40,163 bases of DNA from Treponema sp. (GCA_031266875.1 JAISAE010000035.1:1-40163); one strand, 5' to 3'; counted from the first letter of the stretch, positions 27,752-35,670 are shown. Notes: generated from the letters alone by a model not told the origin. Program-made: numbers and translations.

Positions 27752-28261
27752 TTATACGCTTCTCATTAGCTCTATTTGCAGTTCCCTTTCTTTTTTTATT
27801 TCATCAAAATTATTTGGGTATAATTTATTTATTAATTTTATTACATAATCAGACGCCCACAAAGCGTGGTTTTTTACATGAGGGGTATTCGCTATTTGCG
27901 CCATTATTCTATAAATATTTTCTTTTATTGGATCCTTTTCATCACGAGCCAAGTTCAAGAGTTTACCTGCGGCGTTTCTCGCAATTTGAAATTTCGCAAA
28001 ACCTTTTCCCGTTTCTCCATTCAGCCATTTTTTATTTATTTCAAAACATTCCATTATTTCATCACAACGTTCCATATTAGTTATATTTAGAATGTGCTGG
28101 CCTAATAATAAACTATATGCTACCATTTCCTTATGACTTTTATGATCAAATAGTTCTCCAAGCTCAATTCTTAGCTCAGGTATATCATCAATTTTTTTAA
28201 ATATTCCGGCATAGACAACTTTTTTTATTGTTTTCAAATGTTCACTCCAATTGTTATTCAA
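27752..28261 (-). CDS. putative immunity protein (Imm5-like helical protein), integron cassette gene
   Basis: 169 aa, all helical by pattern. The series CDEIMECFEINKKWLNGETG, ARNAAGKLLNLARD and IANTPHVKNHALWASDYVIKLI resembles the 'putative immunity protein'/Imm5 group, which has a WL-G motif, alternating Ala-rich helices and an HV..H.. helix. If correct it would neutralise a toxin, although no toxin gene is adjacent. Its ATG overlaps the stop of the upstream EamA-like gene (28258-28261, ATGA), so the two share one cassette and are translationally coupled. No attC is visible after its stop: this is the distal, decayed end of the array. Family assignment is moderate. Confidence 0.6.
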   Translation of the reverse strand: MNNNWSEHLKTIKKVVYAGIFKKIDDIPELRIELGELFDHKSHKEMVAYSLLLGQHILNITNMERCDEIMECFEINKKWLNGETGKGFAKFQIARNAAGKLLNLARDEKDPIKENIYRIMAQIANTPHVKNHALWASDYVIKLINKLYPNNFDEIKKERELQIELMRSV

Positions 28262-28671
28262 AATATTAGAACAAATGTGCCTATTGTGATTAAAGCTCCT
28301 CCAATAATCATTTTAATGGTTATTGTTTCTTTTAATACAATAAATGCCAATACCATTCCAATCACCAAACTAAATTTGTCTATCGGTATAACTTTTGACG
28401 CCTCTCCAATTTGTAAAGCCTTATAATAACAAAGCCATGATAATCCGGTTGCCATTCCAGACAATATTAAAAAGAATAAATTTTTATGCCCTATATTTAC
28501 AATATCGTTATGCCTTCCAGTTATAAAAACAATGGCCCATGACATAATTAAAACGATAACAGTTCGTATTGCCGTGGCCAAATTTGAATTTATATTTTCA
28601 ATACCAATTTTAGCCAAAATTGAAGTTAATGCCGCAAAAAACGCGGATAAGAGCGCGTATACAATCCACAT
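28258..28671 (-). CDS. EamA/DMT-type small membrane transporter, single-repeat, integron cassette gene
   Basis: 137 aa with five hydrophobic helices. IVYALLSAFFAALTSILAKIGIENINSNLATAIRTVIVL and the C-terminal FSLVIGMVLAFIVLKETITIKMIIGGALITIGTFVLI match one EamA domain. Two-domain DMT exporters are about 290 aa, so this is a single-domain form that would act as a dimer. GGAGG lies 4 nt before the ATG. Conserved single-EamA proteins of this size exist, so it is not necessarily truncated. Likely an exporter of an unknown small molecule; coupled to the downstream Imm5-like gene. Confidence 0.85.
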   Translation of the reverse strand: MWIVYALLSAFFAALTSILAKIGIENINSNLATAIRTVIVLIMSWAIVFITGRHNDIVNIGHKNLFFLILSGMATGLSWLCYYKALQIGEASKVIPIDKFSLVIGMVLAFIVLKETITIKMIIGGALITIGTFVLIF

Positions 28672-28680
28672 AATACCTCC

Positions 28681-28708
28681 ATTATATTCTATAATGTATG
28701 TTTGTCAA
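28681..28708 (-). promoter_or_regulatory. sigma70-like promoter of the EamA/Imm5 cassette
   Basis: On the minus strand TTGACA (28708-28703), a 16-nt spacer and TATAAT (28686-28681). The -10 is only about 9 nt before the ATG and abuts the GGAGG, so a slightly upstream alternative -10 such as CATTAT cannot be excluded. Confidence 0.55.
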
Positions 28709-28752
28709 TACCTTAAAAGATAATTTATTAAAACAATTTGTACGGCAATGTC

Positions 28753-28780
28753 GCCTAACGTTCCGGCTGTATGCGACGTT
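28753..28780 (-). other. truncated attC-like site (R' half) after the DinB/ClbS-like gene
   Basis: GCCTAAC then GTTCCGGCTGTATGCGACG, identical to the outer arm of the complete sites, followed within 10 bp by the gene's stop codon. The opposite arm (ACAG..GTTRRRY) is missing, so this site has lost its R'' half and is probably poor or inactive for cassette excision. Confidence 0.7.
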
Positions 28781-28788
28781 TTTTGCTT

Positions 28789-29445
28789 TCATTCCATGTT
28801 TATTTTTATTATTTCCTCTATAAATTTATTGTTTTTTCCTATTTCCTTTAACTGCTTAAACTGTTTTTCCTTTTCTTCTTTATTCTCGAATAAATCCGCA
28901 AGATAATATTCTTTTATATTATTTTCGGAGTATTCCATAAAATATTTTTTACTGTTTTCGGTTTCTTTTATAAATTCATTATAATCTCCTCGTTTTATGT
29001 ATTGATACATTATGTGCGTCAACGGATGAATACATAAATCCATTGCCATATATTTCCATAGCGCCCATGAAAATCCTGTCGGGAATTTATTGCTCATTAA
29101 TTCTTCATCATCGAATAAATTTAATATGTTTTTATATTTTTCCAAGATTATTTTTGATTCATTTGCCACATCCTCCAATGTTTTATTCTTATATTTTTCA
29201 TAATTTGTTTTATTAATTTTTTCTATATCCACATGACTGACATCTTCAAATGAGCGTTCTAACTTTATTGATTCCAATTTATCTCCAGAAAATTTTATCC
29301 AACTGTTTATATGTCCTATAACATCCCTGACATTCCAATTTGAAAAACTTGTTTCACGTATGTTTTCATTTTTATAATATTTATAAAAATATATAATTTT
29401 ATTGGATATATAATCCCCTAATTCAAAAATGGTTCTTTTGTTCAT
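28789..29445 (-). CDS. DinB/ClbS (DUF1706)-like four-helix protein, integron cassette gene
   Basis: 218 aa from the ATG at 29445, picked because GGAGG lies 5 nt upstream; an upstream in-frame ATG at 29472 has no such site. Sequence pattern: SNWNVRDVIGHINSWIKFSGDKLESI in helix 2-3 (W-V-DV-GH-W), a following KTLEDVANESKIILEKYKNIL helix, and MAMDLCIHPLTHIMYQYI with a conserved His. This resembles the DinB/ClbS superfamily; ClbS is a cyclopropane hydrolase giving self-protection against colibactin, other members are thiol-transfer or resistance proteins. Function here is unknown. The C-terminal 60 residues are charged and may be cassette-specific. Confidence 0.7.
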   Translation of the reverse strand: MNKRTIFELGDYISNKIIYFYKYYKNENIRETSFSNWNVRDVIGHINSWIKFSGDKLESIKLERSFEDVSHVDIEKINKTNYEKYKNKTLEDVANESKIILEKYKNILNLFDDEELMSNKFPTGFSWALWKYMAMDLCIHPLTHIMYQYIKRGDYNEFIKETENSKKYFMEYSENNIKEYYLADLFENKEEKEKQFKQLKEIGKNNKFIEEIIKINME

Positions 29446-29463
29446 AATGCCCTCCATGTATAT

Positions 29464-29491
29464 ATTATACACAATGTTTTTATTTTATCAA
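29464..29491 (-). promoter_or_regulatory. sigma70-like promoter of the DinB/ClbS-like cassette
   Basis: TTGATA (29491-29486), 16-nt spacer, TATAAT (29469-29464), 18 nt before the ATG on the minus strand. Very close to consensus. Confidence 0.75.
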
Positions 29492-29523
29492 TATGTTTTC
29501 CAATAATTTTTAGCCCCAATGCC

Positions 29524-29679
29524 GTCTAACGTTCCGGCTGTTTACGGCGTTTGGGTAGCAAAGGCCATGGCCAGCAAAATGTGGGTGGAGGCTTGCGTGG
29601 GAGGCGCAGCCGGCCTAGGCGACTGAAACCCCGGAGCCGCCAAAGGCGGCGGAACGCATACTATAATTAAGTTATGTGC
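29524..29679 (-). other. attC-like site after proC
   Basis: 156 bp. Begins GTCTAAC-GTTCCGGCTGTTTACGGC and ends ACGCATACTATAATTAA-GTTATGT. GTAGCAAAGGCCATGGCC near the left and GGCCTAGG / GCCGCCAAAGGCGGC near the right form internal stem-loops. This imperfect-palindrome layout with RYYYAAC and GTTRRRY-like ends is the hallmark of attC sites. Confidence 0.8.
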
Positions 29680-29717
29680 TGTTTGGCCATACTTTTATTT
29701 TCTTATCCTATTTTATA

Positions 29718-30537
29718 TCATAAAATTTTTTGTGCCTTTTCTGTTATTATTTCCCTTTTTTCAAGTGTCTTTTCAAAAACTTCATTTATTATTCCGGGTA
29801 ATTTTCCCCCTATTATTTTTGTTCCTTCTTCCGTTATCCCTCCTTTTGTTGCAACCCTATTTATTAATTCTTCAAATGTCATTCTTTTTTTCCAATAATA
29901 ATTTTCCTGTTCCATATAATGTTTCTATAACCATTTGTATTACTTGTTCTTTGTTTATTGCCGTATGTTTTTCAGCTTCATCTGTTATTACTTTAAATAT
30001 TGCGCCTATAAATCCGGGCATACAACTGGTTAATTCTGAACCCATGCCTATTTCTGTTTCAGGCAATTCAACAAAAGACCCAAAACATCCAATTAATTTT
30101 TTCAGAATATTTTTGTCGTCATAATTTACATAGCCATTATGACAAACTAATGTCATTGATTGATTTATTTCCGCTGTAACACTCGGAATAATTTTTGATA
30201 TTTTCTTGTTTCGGCATATTTGTTCCAAATGTTTGAATAATACACTGCCGTTTAATGAAACTATGTGGCAATCGCTCTTTATATCATTAATTATTTCGGA
30301 TAATATTATTTTTATTTCCAACGGCTTTACACAGATAAAAACCATATCGGCGTCTTTTACGGCGTCAATATTATTTCCGCATAAGTTTAATTGGGGATAA
30401 ATTTTATTCAAGTCTACTATTTTATTATATGTTCTATTGGAAACAAACAATGTTTCTTGTTCCACGGTTTTTGTTTCAATAAATTTTTCGAGAATCATTC
30501 TTCCCATGCTTCCATAACCGATAATACCAATTTTCAT
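29718..30537 (-). pseudogene. proC: pyrroline-5-carboxylate reductase, frameshifted, integron cassette gene
   Basis: N-terminal Rossmann motif MKIGIIGYGSMGRMILEKF, then VFICVKPLEI, IIPSVTAEINQSMT and the dimerisation-domain part ELTSCMPGFIGAIFKVITDEAE match ProC (NADPH-dependent last step of proline synthesis). The open frame stops at 29872 after 221 aa, but the missing C-terminus (TFEELINRVATKGGITEEGTKIIGG) continues in another frame from about 29890 to 29718. Together they give about 272 aa, the family length. The shift falls at a run of seven A's (29885-29891). One A fewer restores the gene, so it is a mutation, a slippage site, or a sequencing error. GGAGG lies 5 nt before the ATG. Confidence 0.85.
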
Positions 30538-30556
30538 ATTCCCTCCTGTTTTTATG

Positions 30557-30585
30557 AGAATATTATATTCTCAAATATTTGTCAA
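30557..30585 (-). promoter_or_regulatory. sigma70-like promoter of the proC cassette
   Basis: TTGACA (30585-30580), 17-nt spacer, TATTCT (30562-30557), about 20 nt before the ATG on the minus strand. Confidence 0.65.
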
Positions 30586-30615
30586 TAAATTTTCACAAAT
30601 TTTAGGGCATATTAC

Positions 30616-30701
30616 GCATAACGTTCCGGCTGTATGCAACGTTTTGCGTAGCAAAGGCCATGGCCGATAACATGGGGCGAAGTGTAAACAGCCTGTCATA
30701 C
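30616..30701 (-). other. attC-like site after the NimA-like gene
   Basis: 86 bp, the shortest complete site. GCATAAC-GTTCCGGCTGTATGC at the left pairs with GTAAACAGCCT-GTCATAC at the right (ACAGCC complementary to GGCTGT). A central GGCCATGGCC gives a short internal stem. Confidence 0.75.
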
Positions 30702-30755
30702 GACGTAGAGGCGTATTCTATTATTTTATACCATTGTTCACAAATTTTTTGCTCC

Positions 30756-31256
30756 TTAATGGTTGGGAAATAATCTATGTTTTCCTGTAAATATTTCTAC
30801 TTCCATTTTATAAACATTTACAGATTTCAACTGATTCTCAGGATACTGATATTTTATATCTTTCCCTGTTTGGTGTTTCATCAATTGGTCTAACCCATAG
30901 CTTTTTTCTTCATCTGCTTCAAGGAATATTATTTTTCCGAAACCTATGACGCTTTCGAAAGCAAAACTACATTGCGACGGCTCATTTGCCTCAATCAAGG
31001 CATGATTACAATCAATTTCAAAACAAACTTTATTATTCTTTTTCAATATATCAATTTTCATTCCCTGGTAGGCGCTATGAAAGTATAAAGTTAAAATATT
31101 ATTTTCGTAAACATACCCAAAGTTTAATGGAATAATATATGGTTGATCATCATCGGTCATTGCAAGTCTGCATACTTTACATTTATCAATGATATTAATT
31201 TTTTCATTAATATCTACAACCTCTTTATCTTTTCTTCTCATTTGCTTTGTTTCCAT
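30756..31256 (-). CDS. pyridoxamine 5'-phosphate oxidase-family / NimA-like flavoprotein, integron cassette gene
   Basis: 166 aa from the ATG at 31256: GGAGG lies 5 nt upstream, itself inside an earlier in-frame ATGGAGG. Split-barrel flavin-binding sequence: INIIDKCKVCRLAMTDDDQPYIIPLNFGYVYENNILTLYFHSAYQGMKIDIL, then NNKVCFEIDCNHALIE and ESVIGFGKIIFLEADEEK, ending in KHRLFPNH. Close relatives are annotated pyridoxamine-phosphate-oxidase family or NimA (nitroimidazole reductase), an FMN protein giving resistance to nitroimidazoles. Enzyme activity of this copy is unknown; the fold is clear. Confidence 0.88.
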   Translation of the reverse strand: METKQMRRKDKEVVDINEKINIIDKCKVCRLAMTDDDQPYIIPLNFGYVYENNILTLYFHSAYQGMKIDILKKNNKVCFEIDCNHALIEANEPSQCSFAFESVIGFGKIIFLEADEEKSYGLDQLMKHQTGKDIKYQYPENQLKSVNVYKMEVEIFTGKHRLFPNH

Positions 31257-31279
31257 TTTGACCTCCATAAGATTATCTT

Positions 31280-31308
31280 ATGATATTTCATTTTTCAAAA
31301 AACGTCAA
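31280..31308 (-). promoter_or_regulatory. sigma70-like promoter of the NimA-like cassette
   Basis: TTGACG (31308-31303), 17-nt spacer, TATCAT (31285-31280), 24 nt before the ATG on the minus strand. Confidence 0.7.
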
Positions 31309-31379
31309 GTATTGTGATCAATATTCTTTATTTTTGTTCTGATGTTTTATTATGTTCCAGAAATCTTAGCCTCTATTTC

Positions 31380-31425
31380 ACCTAACGTTCCGGCTGTATG
31401 CGACGTTTTGGCGACCCCGGATAGC
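31380..31425 (-). other. left half of an attC-like site, cut by the 42-bp repeat
   Basis: ACCTAAC-GTTCCGGCTGTATGCGACGTTTTGGCG matches the outer arm of the other sites, then the sequence changes at about 31425 into the tandem repeat. The complementary R''-side half appears 5 kb away at 36498-36560. Confidence 0.7.
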
Positions 31426-31803
31426 TGTTCTACCCAGAAGAGAACGAAGGACGCTTGGAGAGTCGGTTGTTCTACCCAGAAGAGAACGAAGGACGCTTGG
31501 AGAGTCGGTTGTTCTACTCAGAGGAGAACGAAGGACGCTTGGAGAGTCGGTTGTTCCACTCAGAAGAGAACGAAGGACGCTTGGAGAGTCGGTTGTTCTA
31601 CTCAGAGGAGAACGAAGGACGCTTGGAGAGTCGGTTGTTCCACTCAGAGGAGAACGAAGGACGCTTGGAGAGTCGGTTGTTCTACTCAGAAGAGAACGAA
31701 GGACGCTGGGAGAGTCGGTTGTTCCACTCAGAAGAGAACGAAGGACGCTGGGAGAGTCGGTTGTTCCACTCAGAGGAGAACGAAGGACGCTGGGAGAGTC
31801 GGT
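31426..31803. repeat. nine 42-bp tandem repeats
   Basis: Nine consecutive 42-bp units starting TGTTCTACCCAGAAGAGAACG, with few substitutions (CAGAAG/CAGAGG, TTGGAG/TGGGAG). Each can be seen as two 21-bp halves. All three plus frames stay partly open (frame 1 gives CSTQKRTKDAWRVG repeats), but there is no ribosome-binding site at a start, so I do not call a protein. There are no spacers, so it is not a CRISPR. It lies at the left edge of the block that interrupts the cassette array. Confidence 0.92.
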
Positions 31804-31843
31804 TGTGCTGCGCGGATTATAGGGGAGCTTTGTAAAAAAACTG

Positions 31844-31870
31844 TTGACAAACAAAAAGAGGTATTATAGG
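31844..31870 (+). promoter_or_regulatory. probable promoter of the orphan sugar-binding protein
   Basis: TTGACA at 31844-31849 and TATAGG at 31865-31870 (15-nt spacer), about 65 bp before the ATG at 31935, just after the 42-bp repeats. Confidence 0.5.
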
Positions 31871-31934
31871 TTGTTTATAGTTGCTTAATAAATTAAGTAA
31901 CTACTATCATTCTATTCAATCATAGGAGAGGATT

Positions 31935-33320
31935 ATGAAACGAACAAAGGCAATCGGTATGTTTCTGCTTGCGTTAACGGTTTCGGCGTGGGCCGGTGGA
32001 AACACAGCAACAACGAGGACTCAACCATCACCTACACAAACAGTAGGAGGGGTAGATATAAGCGGTTTGAATGTTGTCATCGGCAACTGGTGGGATGATT
32101 GGGATGTAACCACGCGCAAACCCGCGAGCGCTGAGGAAGAGCGGACGCTTGAGTGGCGCGCAAAAATCCAGAATGACTATCACTTCAAGATACGCGAGGC
32201 AAACATCGCGGGCTGGGCGGAGATGCAGGAGCTTGCGTCCACGTCGATCATGGCGGGCAGCCCGGCGGCGTCGATCTTTGTGCTTCAGCCGAACTGGGCG
32301 CTGGCGCTCTATAACCAAAGCCTGTTCTATCCGGTGAGCGACACGAGCGTTGATTTCTCCTCAAAATCGCCGGTTGAATGGAATCAGGCTGTGAAAGATA
32401 CCTTCACGTTCAACGGCAAAGTCTATGCCTTTGCCGTTGGCTATGGCACGAGCCAACATGGAAGCGGCGTATACTTCAACAAGCGCATCTTTCAGGAAGC
32501 TGGTATAGACCCGGAACTTCCCTATGATATGCAGAAAGCCGGAACGTGGACCTGGAACGCCTTCCTTGACCTGTGCAAAAGGCTGACCCGCGACATTAAC
32601 AACGACGGCATCATCGACACCTACGCGCTTACCTCTGATTTATCCAACGACATACTGGAAACGGCTGTGGCCAGCAATGGGGCGCAATATGTGGACAAAG
32701 ACGCGACTGGCAAGTTCGTCAACGCCACTGGTAAGCCTGAATTTTTGCAGGCGCTTCAGTATTGTGTCCAGTTGAAAAATGAGGGCGTTCTCATGCCTCG
32801 TCCAGCGGATTCGGAGTGGAACTGGTATCAGCCTATGTTCCATGATGGCCGCGTGGCAATGCGTGTATCAGCTCAGTATGTTGCCGGTGAATTGGGCGAC
32901 ATGGCGGATGACTGGGGTTTTGTGTTATTCCCCAAAGGCCCTCATGTATCTGATTATAAGTACAGCGAGGACGAAAACGTGTATGTGATTCCCCGCACGT
33001 TTTCAGCGGCGGATGCGAATAAAATCATGCAGACATTCATCTTGTGGTCAACTCCCGCGCCCGGCAATGATGGACCTGACGCATGGAAAGCCGGCCAGTA
33101 CAGCCGTTACCGCGATGCCCGCGCTGTTGATGAAACGCTCGCAATGATGCGTGATTCCTCACACAGCATGATGAAATATGCCACCCTTATACCCGGCCTA
33201 AACACAGGCGACATCGCGTGGAATATGTGGAACGAGGGTCAAGACCCGGCCCAGTTGATCGAATCGGTTTCCCAGTCATGGAACTCTATCATCAACGAAG
33301 CGAACCGTATACAAAACTAA
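31935..33320 (+). CDS. ABC sugar-type extracellular solute-binding protein (orphan)
   Basis: 461 aa with an uncharged signal (MFLLALTVSAWAGG) and no lipobox cysteine. Solute-binding protein family 1 pattern: NVVIGNWWDDWDV, AEMQELASTSIMAGSPAASIFVLQPNWALALYN, NGKVYAFAVGYGTSQHGSGVYFNKRIFQEAGI, TWTWNAFLDLCKRLT. D220-N222-D224-G225-D228 forms an EF-hand-like calcium-binding loop, seen in some of these proteins. No permease or ATPase is beside it, so partners must be elsewhere. A TAGGAGAGG site lies 5 nt before the ATG. Convergent with pdxA2/kinase across a strong hairpin; a link to four-carbon acid uptake is possible but only by position. Confidence 0.9.
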   Translation: MKRTKAIGMFLLALTVSAWAGGNTATTRTQPSPTQTVGGVDISGLNVVIGNWWDDWDVTTRKPASAEEERTLEWRAKIQNDYHFKIREANIAGWAEMQELASTSIMAGSPAASIFVLQPNWALALYNQSLFYPVSDTSVDFSSKSPVEWNQAVKDTFTFNGKVYAFAVGYGTSQHGSGVYFNKRIFQEAGIDPELPYDMQKAGTWTWNAFLDLCKRLTRDINNDGIIDTYALTSDLSNDILETAVASNGAQYVDKDATGKFVNATGKPEFLQALQYCVQLKNEGVLMPRPADSEWNWYQPMFHDGRVAMRVSAQYVAGELGDMADDWGFVLFPKGPHVSDYKYSEDENVYVIPRTFSAADANKIMQTFILWSTPAPGNDGPDAWKAGQYSRYRDARAVDETLAMMRDSSHSMMKYATLIPGLNTGDIAWNMWNEGQDPAQLIESVSQSWNSIINEANRIQN

Positions 33321-33348
33321 CGCTGTAAGCGCCGCGTGGAGGAAGTTC

Positions 33349-33394
33349 AGCGCTATACATGTTGATATATTTTTATATCAACATGTATAGCGCT
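33349..33394. terminator. bidirectional terminator, perfect 21-bp stem
   Basis: AGCGCTATACATGTTGATATA and its exact complement separated by TTTT lie between the stops of the plus-strand binding protein and the minus-strand pdxA2. Stem length and position fit termination from both sides. Confidence 0.85.
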
Positions 33395-33400
33395 ATTTTA

Positions 33401-34432
33401 TTATGTTCTATTTTCGGCGAGGAGCGCTCCGTATTCAATGGCGCTTAGAAGGCTTGATTCGTTTGCGCTGCCCTGCCATGCGCGGTCAAAGGCAGTGCCG
33501 TGGTCAACAGAACTTCGGATAATAGGCAAGCCCAGCGTGATGTTCACGCCATTCACGGTCTGCCATGTTCCGGCATTTTTGTCGTACTGAAAGCCCAGCA
33601 GTTTAAGCGGGATGTGGCCCTGGTCGTGGTACATGGCAACCACAATGTCGAACATTCCGCCGTGCGCTTTTGGGAAAAGCGTGTCGGGTGGAACCGGGCC
33701 TTCCACGTTTATCCCCTTTACTTTTGCCGCGTTAATGGCCGGGATGATTTCTTCGATTTCTTCACGGCCAAACATACCATGTTCCCCTGCGTGCGGATTA
33801 AGTCCGGCGACGCCAATTTTTGGATTTTTTATACCGAGACTTTTGCATATATGCTCCGCAAGCTCAATCACTTTTAAGACGCGCTCCTTTTTCACGCGCT
33901 CGCAGGCTTCACGAAGGCTGACATGAGTTGAAACATGCGCCACACGGAGATCGCCGTGGGCCAGCATCATCGAATAGTCTTTTGTTTTGCAGAATTCAGC
34001 GTATATTTCAGTGTGGCCTGCATAGTGGTGTCCTGATGCGTTCAGCGCTTCTTTGTTAAGCGGGTTCGTAACTGTTGCGTCAATTTCTTTTTTAAGGGCA
34101 AGCTCAATCACTTTTTTTACTGATGTGAACGCGGCGTCTCCGCTCATTGCGTCAACTTGGCCAATCTTAAGTTTTAAAGGTTCTACATTATGCAGATCAA
34201 ATACGTCGATTGTACCTATCTCAAACCTACAGTCTTTCACGGAACTTACGCTGCGCACTTTTATGCTGTCATTTTTAACAGCCTCGCGTGCGGCGCGTTC
34301 TATTGTTGCCGCGTCTCCTACAACGAGAGGGCGGCATTTTTCGTACATTTCTTCATGTAAAAAAGCCTTTACGGTAATTTCAGGTCCGCAGCCAGAGGGA
34401 TCTCCCATAGTTATGCCAAGTATTGGTTTCAT
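33401..34432 (-). CDS. pdxA2: 4-phospho-D-threonate/D-erythronate dehydrogenase (PdxA2 family)
   Basis: 343 aa, PdxA fold: N-terminal ITMGDPSGCGPEIT, substrate/metal residues H140-T141 (YAGHTEIYAEF), metal His at H214 (LNPHAGEHGMFG) and H269 (AMYHDQGHIPLKLLG), and the C-terminal ITLGLPIIRSSVDHGTAFD. Vitamin B6 PdxA (4-phosphohydroxy-L-threonine) is its relative, but here it follows a four-carbon-acid kinase gene by 11 nt, the known context of PdxA2, which oxidises and decarboxylates the 4-phospho-acid to dihydroxyacetone phosphate. An AAAGGAG site in the spacer supports the start. Confidence 0.9.
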   Translation of the reverse strand: MKPILGITMGDPSGCGPEITVKAFLHEEMYEKCRPLVVGDAATIERAAREAVKNDSIKVRSVSSVKDCRFEIGTIDVFDLHNVEPLKLKIGQVDAMSGDAAFTSVKKVIELALKKEIDATVTNPLNKEALNASGHHYAGHTEIYAEFCKTKDYSMMLAHGDLRVAHVSTHVSLREACERVKKERVLKVIELAEHICKSLGIKNPKIGVAGLNPHAGEHGMFGREEIEEIIPAINAAKVKGINVEGPVPPDTLFPKAHGGMFDIVVAMYHDQGHIPLKLLGFQYDKNAGTWQTVNGVNITLGLPIIRSSVDHGTAFDRAWQGSANESSLLSAIEYGALLAENRT

Positions 34433-34443
34433 ATTAACTCCTT

Positions 34444-35670
34444 TTAAGTATCTACCTCGCGCAGTTTGTGAAGGGCGTAGAAAATTGCGTCCTCTTTTCC
34501 GAAGGCGCCGGCCTTTGTTACCACTTTTAAGCCTTCGTGAATACCGCCGCGAAGCCGCATAAGCGGAATGCCCAGGGCAATTTCCGTTACGATGCTTGAA
34601 CCTTTCGAGCCGGCTTTTTCAAAAAAAGCCATAGCTGTATCTCCACCGGCAAGAAAGAGGCCGGAAATCCTTACTTTTTTTAAGATGAGCATTGAAAGGC
34701 AACCCATCGTTTTTTCGGTAAAAGCGCTCATCTGCTCTCTGGAAAGCCCTGCCCGTTTTGCCGCTGACTCGGCCTTTTCGTATTCTTCGGCGCTATAAGT
34801 CGAAGATGAAAGCACAATAGTATCTCGCCCCTCTCGCAAAAAGGACACGGCCTTTGCCGCAATATCCTCAATACACACACTTTGCTCTAAGATGTCGTAA
34901 AGCGCTATTTTTACAAGCGAAACACCTTGTTTTTCGGCATACTGTACTTGGTTCCTCGTAACAGAACTTAAGCTTGCCACCATAGCTAGTGCTGGCGGAA
35001 TTGTCTGCGTTATGCTTAGAAGATTATCGGCCATTGCTGCTGTTCCTACCCAGAGCGTGCGTTTTTTTGTTGCAAGCGCCGCGCTTATAATCTTCCGCAA
35101 ATCCTCATTTTTTTCAGCGTCGCAGGTAAAAATGCGGGAGCCTTCAAAATTGATTGTGTTGTTTTGGATAGAACCTATTTCGATATGAAAAACGTTTTCA
35201 CCCAGAAAAGACGCGGCAAAAAGTTTTTGGATATTGTCTTCTTTTACCGGTGTTTTCGGGTCTCGGATAAGTTCGGTCTGCGAGAGCGGCTTTCCGTTCA
35301 GGTGCTGAATACGGTTTACTGTGGTGCGGCCTAAATCGGGTAAAGCAGGGGCGAAAATCACAAGCTCTGCCTTAAACTTGTTGTCCAGAGCCTTCGTTTC
35401 CGGACCCGCATTGCCACGCAGGGTTGAATCAATTTTTTTCATAACATGGGTAAATTTTCCAAAATCAATGTTTTTTACTTCGGCCTCAACCTTCCTGTAG
35501 GCAGCCTCTGCTGGAATCCCGCGGGATTCCGTGTCAAGAACGCAGGATTCCTCGCCTGCAATGAGATCACATGAAAAAACCACACTTACCGGGATACCCC
35601 GCCGGCGCAGTTGTACCCCTGTGTCGTTTGCTCCGGTAAAATCATCGGCTATAATTAAATAATTTTCCAT
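34444..35670 (-). CDS. dtnK: four-carbon acid sugar kinase (DUF1537; D-threonate/D-erythronate kinase type)
   Basis: 408 aa. N-terminal substrate domain starts LIIADDFTGANDTGVQLRRRGIPVSVVF, with KKIDSTLRGNAGPE, both typical of this family. C-terminal nucleotide-binding domain has FLAGGDTAMAFFEKAGSKG and IPLMRLRGGIHEGLKVVTKAGAFGKEDA. Phosphorylates a four-carbon acid (D-threonate or erythronate) at C4; product is passed to PdxA2 encoded just downstream. The specific substrate cannot be settled from sequence. First gene of the pair; no strong ribosome-binding site before its ATG. Confidence 0.88.
   Translation of the reverse strand: MENYLIIADDFTGANDTGVQLRRRGIPVSVVFSCDLIAGEESCVLDTESRGIPAEAAYRKVEAEVKNIDFGKFTHVMKKIDSTLRGNAGPETKALDNKFKAELVIFAPALPDLGRTTVNRIQHLNGKPLSQTELIRDPKTPVKEDNIQKLFAASFLGENVFHIEIGSIQNNTINFEGSRIFTCDAEKNEDLRKIISAALATKKRTLWVGTAAMADNLLSITQTIPPALAMVASLSSVTRNQVQYAEKQGVSLVKIALYDILEQSVCIEDIAAKAVSFLREGRDTIVLSSSTYSAEEYEKAESAAKRAGLSREQMSAFTEKTMGCLSMLILKKVRISGLFLAGGDTAMAFFEKAGSKGSSIVTEIALGIPLMRLRGGIHEGLKVVTKAGAFGKEDAIFYALHKLREVDT

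Noticed and set aside
29872-29900. A AAA AAG slippery heptamer in proC as programmed -1 frameshift
   Set aside because: The heptamer is in the zero frame, but a -1 slip leads to GAA TGA and immediate stop. The lost C-terminus needs a +1 shift or one A less, so programmed -1 shifting does not explain it.
31426-31803. 42-bp repeats as a CRISPR array or repeat protein
   Set aside because: Units are contiguous with no spacers and no cas genes nearby, so not CRISPR; frames are open but without a start signal.
33401-34432. PdxA as the vitamin B6 biosynthesis enzyme
   Set aside because: The direct linkage to a four-carbon-acid kinase favours the catabolic PdxA2 role.
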